Below are positions 25,179 through 28,939 of a stretch of 28,939 nucleotides of DNA, piece after piece. Origin of the DNA: an uncultured Lachnospiraceae bacterium (lineage in GTDB: Bacteria > Bacillota > Clostridia > Lachnospirales > Lachnospiraceae); the NCBI GenBank assembly GCA_900553305.1, contig USDI01000004.1, forward strand, positions 1-28,939, read 5' to 3'. A model generated the notes under the pieces. That model worked only from the letters and a program-made list of their open reading frames with translations, was not told the origin of the DNA and ran no database searches. Each line of letters starts with the position of its first letter. Within the stretch, counting starts at the first letter, position 1. The position numbers and the translations under genes are program-made.

Positions 25179-26788
25179 GAAAACATACCATTTCAAAATT
25201 ACTGCTTACTTTTTCCCTGATTGCCGGCGCGCTCGGGCTTACCGGCTGCCACGGCTCCAGGGGACAGAGTGATTTCACCGTTCCGGAGGACTTCGACACC
25301 TCCCGGAATTATGAAATTACCTTTTGGGCCAAGAATGATACCAATAAAACCCAGACCGAAATCTACAAGAAAGCGATTGAAGATTTTGAGGATCTGTACC
25401 CCAATATCACCGTAAACTTACGTCTCTACACGGATTACGGCAAGATTTACAACGATGTCATCACCAACATTGCAACGGACACCACGCCCAATGTCTGCAT
25501 CACCTATCCGGATCATATTGCTACTTACCTCACCGGAAGCAACGTTGTGGTCCCGTTAGACACTCTTTTCAGCAATGATAAATACGGACTGGGCGGGTCG
25601 GAGCTTCTGTTTGACGGGCCTACACAGGAGGAAATCATTCCGCAGTTCTTAAATGAATGCGAATTTAACGGTCATTATTATGCACTGCCTTATATGCGCT
25701 CCACCGAAGCCTGCTATGTGAATAAGACTTATGTGGAACAACTCGGCTATACCCTGCCGGAAACGCTGACCTGGGATTTCGTCTGGGAGGTTTCCGAGGC
25801 TGCCATGAAGCAGAACGCCGATGGCACCTTTGCTTTAAACGGTCAGAAAGTCATGATTCCTTTCATTGATAAGTCCACTGACAACATGATGATCCAGATG
25901 TTGAAGCAGAAGGGAGCCGGCTATTCGACCGATAGCGGCGATATTGAAATTTTTAACGATACTACCACGGAACTGCTTTATACCATTGCTTCCCATGCGA
26001 AGACAGGTGCCTTTTCCACCTTTAAGATTTCCAGTTATCCGGCGAACTTCCTGAATGCAGGACAATGTATTTTTGCGATCGACTCAACGGCCGGCGCTAC
26101 CTGGATGGGAACCCATGCCCCGCTTTCCGACATCAGCGAAGATGCGCTCGTTGACTTTGACACGGAAGTGATGATGATTCCGCAGTTTGATCCGGAGAAC
26201 CCGCAGATGATTTCCCAGGGACCCTCCGTCTGTGTCTTCAATAAGAAGGATTCGCAGGAAGTGCTTGCTTCGTGGCTGTTCACCCAGTATCTGCTCACCA
26301 ATGATGTGCAGATCGCGTATTCCGAAACCGAAGGTTATGTGCCTGTCACTTCGAAAGCACAGGATTCCGCCGAATATCAGGATTATTTATCCCGTGCCGG
26401 AGAAGACAACAACGTGCACTACGATGTGAAGATCAAAGCTTCCAAACTTTTGCTTGATAACACCGATCACACCTTTGTAACTCCGGTATTCAACGGCTCC
26501 GCTTCCCTCCGTGATGCTGCCGGTCAGATGATCGAGAATGTCACGAAGTCCACCCGCCGGAAACAGACGGTAGACGATGCCTTTATGCAGAAAATGTTCG
26601 AGGATGTGACCTCCCTTTACCGTCTTGATCAGAAGAATATGAGTTCCACCGGCAAGACGGATTTAGGACCTTTGCCCCAGACAGCAGTGATTTTACTCAC
26701 GGCTCTCGCCGTTACATGGGCAGGAATTTTACTATATGTTATATCCGAAGCGATGAAAAAGCGAAAAAATAGGCAAAATCACCATTGA
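25175..26788 (+). CDS. Sugar-binding lipoprotein of the ABC transporter with C-terminal membrane helix
   Basis: A 537-aa extracellular solute-binding protein of the CUT1 family. The lipobox LTGC places the lipidated cysteine at 25 after a normal signal sequence. The binding domain begins with NYEITFWAKNDTNKTQTE and has the usual two-lobed length. Unusually a second anchor follows: residues about 501-524 (PQTAVILLTALAVTWAGILL) form a hydrophobic helix, followed by a basic tail KKRKNRQNHH that would lie in the cytoplasm. It is encoded last in the operon, whereas binding proteins usually come first. The gene is coupled to the preceding permease by ATGA. The substrate is probably an oligosaccharide but is not determined by the sequence. 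Confidence 0.92.
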   Translation: MRKHTISKLLLTFSLIAGALGLTGCHGSRGQSDFTVPEDFDTSRNYEITFWAKNDTNKTQTEIYKKAIEDFEDLYPNITVNLRLYTDYGKIYNDVITNIATDTTPNVCITYPDHIATYLTGSNVVVPLDTLFSNDKYGLGGSELLFDGPTQEEIIPQFLNECEFNGHYYALPYMRSTEACYVNKTYVEQLGYTLPETLTWDFVWEVSEAAMKQNADGTFALNGQKVMIPFIDKSTDNMMIQMLKQKGAGYSTDSGDIEIFNDTTTELLYTIASHAKTGAFSTFKISSYPANFLNAGQCIFAIDSTAGATWMGTHAPLSDISEDALVDFDTEVMMIPQFDPENPQMISQGPSVCVFNKKDSQEVLASWLFTQYLLTNDVQIAYSETEGYVPVTSKAQDSAEYQDYLSRAGEDNNVHYDVKIKASKLLLDNTDHTFVTPVFNGSASLRDAAGQMIENVTKSTRRKQTVDDAFMQKMFEDVTSLYRLDQKNMSSTGKTDLGPLPQTAVILLTALAVTWAGILLYVISEAMKKRKNRQNHH

Positions 26789-26812
26789 TTTATCAGAACA
26801 TTAAGGTATAAT
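26785..26812 (+). promoter_or_regulatory. Predicted sigma-A promoter of the acidic-linker lipoprotein gene
   Basis: TTGATT (-35, 26785-26790) and perfect TATAAT (-10, 26807-26812) are separated by 16 nt. The -35 overlaps the stop codon of the binding-protein gene. A leader of about 150 nt follows before the lipoprotein start. No clear terminator for the ABC operon is visible here, so read-through is also possible. Confidence 0.6.
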
Positions 26813-26824
26813 GTGAATTGCAGT

Positions 26825-26945
26825 TAATTGATAAAGTTTTATCAACCTTATCAATTACAATCAGAAGTTCTGATACACCATACATATTAGAGGTATTGTA
26901 TACAGAACTTTTACTAATGAAGTTATCACCAAGTGTGATATCACA
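26825..26945 (+). promoter_or_regulatory. Palindrome-rich 5' leader with mutually exclusive hairpins
   Basis: TAATTGATAA (26825-26834) is complementary both to TTTATCAA (26838-26845) and to TTATCAATTA (26848-26857), so two exclusive stems are possible. ATCAGAA-g-TTCTGAT (26860-26874) is a third inverted repeat. Near the ribosome site, GTGATA (26935-26940) can pair with TATCAC at 26924-26929 or form the self-palindrome TGTGATATCACA (26934-26945). This could be an operator set or an RNA switch; the sequence alone does not decide. Confidence 0.45.
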
Positions 26946-26967
26946 TCTATTTAGGAGGAGTATTATT

Positions 26968-27828
26968 ATGAAAAAATCATTACTTGTAACACTCGCACTT
27001 TCTCTCGTACTTGTAGCAGCAGGCTGCTCCAATACTACAGAGAGTACAACAGAAGAAGTTGCTACCGAAGTAGAAGACGCTACCGAAGCTGTTGAAGAAG
27101 ATGCTGCAGAAGCAGAAGATACCGCTGAAGCTGCTGATACTGCTGAGGCTGATGCTGAAACCGCAGACGCTGCTGCTACCGAAGGCGTTATGAGCTACGC
27201 TGATTATGTTGCAGCTGATGTTGATACCGAGGTTTGCGTAGAGACTTATGTACAGGCTAAGCAGGGCTGGTGGGAAGACAACGGTGTTGGACAGGCTACT
27301 TTCTACACCCAGAATCAGGATGGCGCTTTCTTCATCTACAACATGCCTTGTTCTCAGGAAGATTATGACAAGCTTGTTCCGGGAACCAAGATCAAAGTTA
27401 CCGGTTTCAAGTCTGAGTGGTCCGGCGAAGTAGAAATCGTTGATGCTACTTACGAAATCGAAGATACCGATACCTTCGTTGCTGATGCTAAGGATGTTAC
27501 CGATTTACTTGGCAAGGATGAATTAATTGATTACCAGAACCAGTTCGTATCCTTCAAGGGTATGACCGTAGAAGCTGCTAACGATGCCGGTGATGCATTC
27601 CTTTACAAGTGGGATGGTTCCGGTACAGAAGGCGATGACTTATACTTCAACGTATCCCTTGACGGAAACACCTACAGCTTCACTGTTGAATCTTATCTCT
27701 GCGATAAGGACAGCGATGTTTACAAGGCAGTTCAGAACCTCAAGGTTGGCGATGTCGTTGACATGGAAGGCTTCTTATACTGGTATGAAGGTGTTAACCC
27801 TCACATCACTTCTATAAGCGTTCAGTAA
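26968..27828 (+). CDS. Lipoprotein with acidic low-complexity linker and OB-fold-like domains
   Basis: A 286-aa lipoprotein. The lipobox VAAGC puts the lipidated cysteine at 20. Residues about 21-73 consist almost only of Thr, Glu, Ala, Asp and Val, an extended acidic linker through the cell wall. The rest is beta-rich, with two segments (FFIYNMPCSQEDYDKLVPGT and LYFNVSLDGNTYSFTVESYL) each followed by a G-x-K/D-V/I-x-V-x-G turn, suggesting two OB-like barrels. Function unknown. The ATG at 26968 is chosen for AGGAGGAG 7 nt upstream; the frame is open 50 codons further without support. Codons favour GCT, GTT and GAA far more than neighbours do, as in strongly expressed genes. It has its own promoter and a strong terminator. 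Confidence 0.88.
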   Translation: MKKSLLVTLALSLVLVAAGCSNTTESTTEEVATEVEDATEAVEEDAAEAEDTAEAADTAEADAETADAAATEGVMSYADYVAADVDTEVCVETYVQAKQGWWEDNGVGQATFYTQNQDGAFFIYNMPCSQEDYDKLVPGTKIKVTGFKSEWSGEVEIVDATYEIEDTDTFVADAKDVTDLLGKDELIDYQNQFVSFKGMTVEAANDAGDAFLYKWDGSGTEGDDLYFNVSLDGNTYSFTVESYLCDKDSDVYKAVQNLKVGDVVDMEGFLYWYEGVNPHITSISVQ

Positions 27829-27860
27829 GTAAAATGAAATAGTTATATGAATGAGATTAT

Positions 27861-27897
27861 TACCCCCGTACATCGGTTGATGTACAGGGGTATTTTT
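27861..27897 (+). terminator. Rho-independent terminator of the lipoprotein gene
   Basis: TACCCCCGTACATC-GGTT-GATGTACAGGGGTA forms a 14-bp stem with one mismatch and a 4-nt loop, followed by TTTTT. It lies 33 nt past the lipoprotein stop codon and is the clearest intrinsic terminator in the window. Confidence 0.95.
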
Positions 27898-27902
27898 CTG
27901 TC

Positions 27903-28350
27903 TGACATATTCCCTTCTTGAAGCTCTGTTATGTCCATTTTCTCTCATAGACTCTATCTCTTGTTTCCTGATCTTCCTTGATTTTGGACATATTTCCCGC
28001 TATTTGCTTCTTTATATCCATTTTCATCATCATTAAAGTGATAAGCTTCTTGGATTTTCTCTGCTATGGCTTGTTTTTGGATATTTTCACTTCTTGAAGC
28101 TCTGTTATGTCCAATATCTCTCATATACTCTATCCCTTGTTCCCTGATCTTCCTTGATTTTGGACATATTTCCCGCTATTTGCTTCTTTATATCCATTTT
28201 CATCATCATTAAAGTGATAAGCTTCTTGGATTTTCTCTGCTATGGCTTGTTTTTGGATATTTTCACTTCTTGAAGCTCTGTTATGTCCAATATCTCTCAT
28301 ATACTCTATCCCTTGTTCCCTGATCTTCCTTGATTTTGGACATATTTCCC
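27903..28350. repeat. Tandem repeat array, 176-bp unit, about 2.5 copies
   Basis: Units begin at 27914, 28090 and 28266 (exact 176-bp period); the third ends after about 85 bp. Just before the first unit, GACATATTCCC resembles an end of a further unit. Each full unit has two internal inverted repeats: TATGTCCA(A)/TTGGACATA about 45 nt apart, and ATATCCA/TGGATAT about 57 nt apart, so related YGGAYAT motifs alternate in direction. On the minus strand each full unit carries a short ATG...TAA frame ending MSKIKEDQ...YERYWT (27929-28033, 28105-28209); a variant with a TTG start lies at 28281-28373. There are no spacers, so it is not a CRISPR. No protein gene is otherwise seen between 27829 and 28552. 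Confidence 0.93.
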
Positions 28351-28438
28351 ACAATTACCCTGTTTATATCCAATTACCTGTGCTTATCTAAAAATATGCT
28401 ATGGAAAGAACGAAATCCCCTGCAATAATTCATTTATA

Positions 28439-28589
28439 GTTCATTCCACAAATACTCTGCAACGGTCTTTCATAGGTTATTCTATAAAGTGCTCTGTAAC
28501 AGACCTCTCATAGTTTAATCTATAAAATACTCTGTAACAACCTTTTCATAATTTATTGTATAAAATACTCTGTAATAATCCTTTCTATC
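28439..28589 (-). repeat. Imperfect 38-bp tandem repeats derived from the 3' end of the adjacent gene
   Basis: Four units at 28439-28475 (37 bp), 28476-28513, 28514-28551 and 28552-28589. The last contains the final ten codons and stop of the PD-(D/E)XK-like gene (ERIITEYFIQ, stop). Read on the same strand, the next two units would encode EKVVTEYFID-stop and ERSVTEHFIE-stop, each keeping the frame and stop; the farthest is decayed. Divergence between the copies is considerable, yet the encoded tails are conserved, so the copies are old or came from related genes. Confidence 0.85.
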
Positions 28590-28939
28590 TTCTCCATGCT
28601 CAATGGTCTTTCCTTAGTTTCATATGTCGTAATCAGGTTAATATCGGGGATGATGTTATTTGATGAATAAAGTTGAAGTTTGGAAAATGTATTTTTACAA
28701 TAAACCGAATCATCCATTAAGCCAAAATGCTCCCAATAAAAATACTCTCCCGTTTTCGGATGTCGGACCGTAAAATCAGGATGCAACGTAATATCATCCA
28801 GCACCAGCGTATCCTCATATCGAAAAGGAATCTTGTGAATGTAGAGACTTGAATCTATCATCATTTCTGATTTTGATCGAACCATATGGCCGGAACATGA
28901 TTTCAAAATCTTCTGCTCCGGATATTTATTATTTGTTTC
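28553..28939 (-). CDS. PD-(D/E)XK nuclease-like hypothetical protein, partial (5' end outside window)
   Basis: The frame is open from the right edge to a TAA at 28553 (128 codons seen), so the N-terminus lies outside. The visible part has MVRSKSEMMIDSSLY, IPFRYE, LHPDFTVRHPKTGEYFYWEHFG and KLQLYSSNNIIPDINLITTYE. The order Glu (SKSE), Asp (PDF), Glu (YWEH) followed by a polar residue matches the PD-(D/E)XK nuclease fold. I recall this as a common, multi-copy hypothetical family in Lachnospiraceae with no established function. No partner is visible upstream. The gene end lies in a tandem array of copies of its own tail. Nuclease activity is inference. Confidence 0.8.
   Translation of the reverse strand, partial: ETNNKYPEQKILKSCSGHMVRSKSEMMIDSSLYIHKIPFRYEDTLVLDDITLHPDFTVRHPKTGEYFYWEHFGLMDDSVYCKNTFSKLQLYSSNNIIPDINLITTYETKERPLSMEKIERIITEYFIQ

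Noticed and set aside
26934..26945. TGTGATATCACA as a CRP/FNR-type site
   Set aside because: The half-sites are too close (2 bp, not the 6 bp of TGTGA-N6-TCACA), and a CRP-like regulator cannot be assumed here.
26818..26967. 50-codon N-terminal extension of the lipoprotein
   Set aside because: It would put the signal peptide inside the protein and has no ribosome site, while the ATG at 26968 has AGGAGGAG at good spacing and a proper lipobox.
27903..28350. 176-bp repeats as a CRISPR array, or the 74-codon minus frame at 28130-28354 as a gene
   Set aside because: No spacers are present. The long frame crosses unit borders, changes phase with the 176-bp period and has no ribosome site; only the short internal frame is conserved between units.

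Overview
The window looks like a chromosomal segment of a gut-type Lachnospiraceae (Clostridia). The reasons are strong AGGAGG-type ribosome binding sites, an EpsG-type exopolysaccharide cluster, a lactose/raffinose-type (Msm/Ugp-like) sugar ABC transporter, cytoplasmic GH26 and GH43 enzymes, and a PD-(D/E)XK-like hypothetical protein that I recall as common in that family. This is inference from gene content; no rRNA or other taxonomic marker is present and I do not name a species.

Layout. (1) From 1 to about 11.7 kb, all on the minus strand, is one long exopolysaccharide (EPS) operon. In transcription order it holds a GtrB/DPM1-like polyprenyl-phosphate glycosyltransferase, the initiating phosphoglycosyltransferase, a chain-length (Wzz-like) protein with a degenerate kinase-like tail, a GT2, an EpsG-type polymerase, another GT2, two GT4 enzymes, a third GT2, and a GT39-like integral-membrane glycosyltransferase that runs off the left edge. 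A promoter is visible at 11733-11761. No flippase of this cluster lies in the window. (2) From 11.85 to 17.5 kb, also minus, are a D-lactate dehydrogenase-type enzyme and a tight run of secreted DUF5722 protein, 76-aa small protein, GH26, LspA and GH43. This is a glycan-degradation operon with lspA embedded in it. (3) From 17.6 to 21.0 kb, minus, are a MATE transporter, a COG2509-type FAD protein and a hotdog acyl-CoA thioesterase. (4) From 21.02 to 21.38 kb is a 115-bp tandem repeat array. It forms the probable 5' leader of the thioesterase and is followed by two divergent promoters. (5) From 21.5 to 26.8 kb, plus, is an operon that starts with an FRG-domain protein and continues with a complete carbohydrate ABC transporter (ATPase, two permeases, substrate-binding lipoprotein that also has a C-terminal membrane helix). 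(6) At 26.97-27.83 kb is an abundant-looking acidic-linker lipoprotein with a palindrome-rich leader and a strong terminator. (7) From 27.9 to 28.6 kb is a repeat-rich stretch. It has a 176-bp tandem array carrying a repeated small open reading frame, then a 38-bp array made of duplicated copies of the 3' end of the next gene. (8) At the right edge, minus, is the C-terminal part of a PD-(D/E)XK-like protein.

How the parts fit: the EPS genes initiate, extend, polymerise and decorate a lipid-linked glycan. The GH26/GH43/DUF5722 block and the ABC transporter suggest uptake of oligosaccharides and their intracellular breakdown. No complete new system can be claimed, but three repeat structures (21.0-21.4, 27.9-28.35 and 28.44-28.59 kb) and the FRG-ABC linkage are the parts least explained by known biology.
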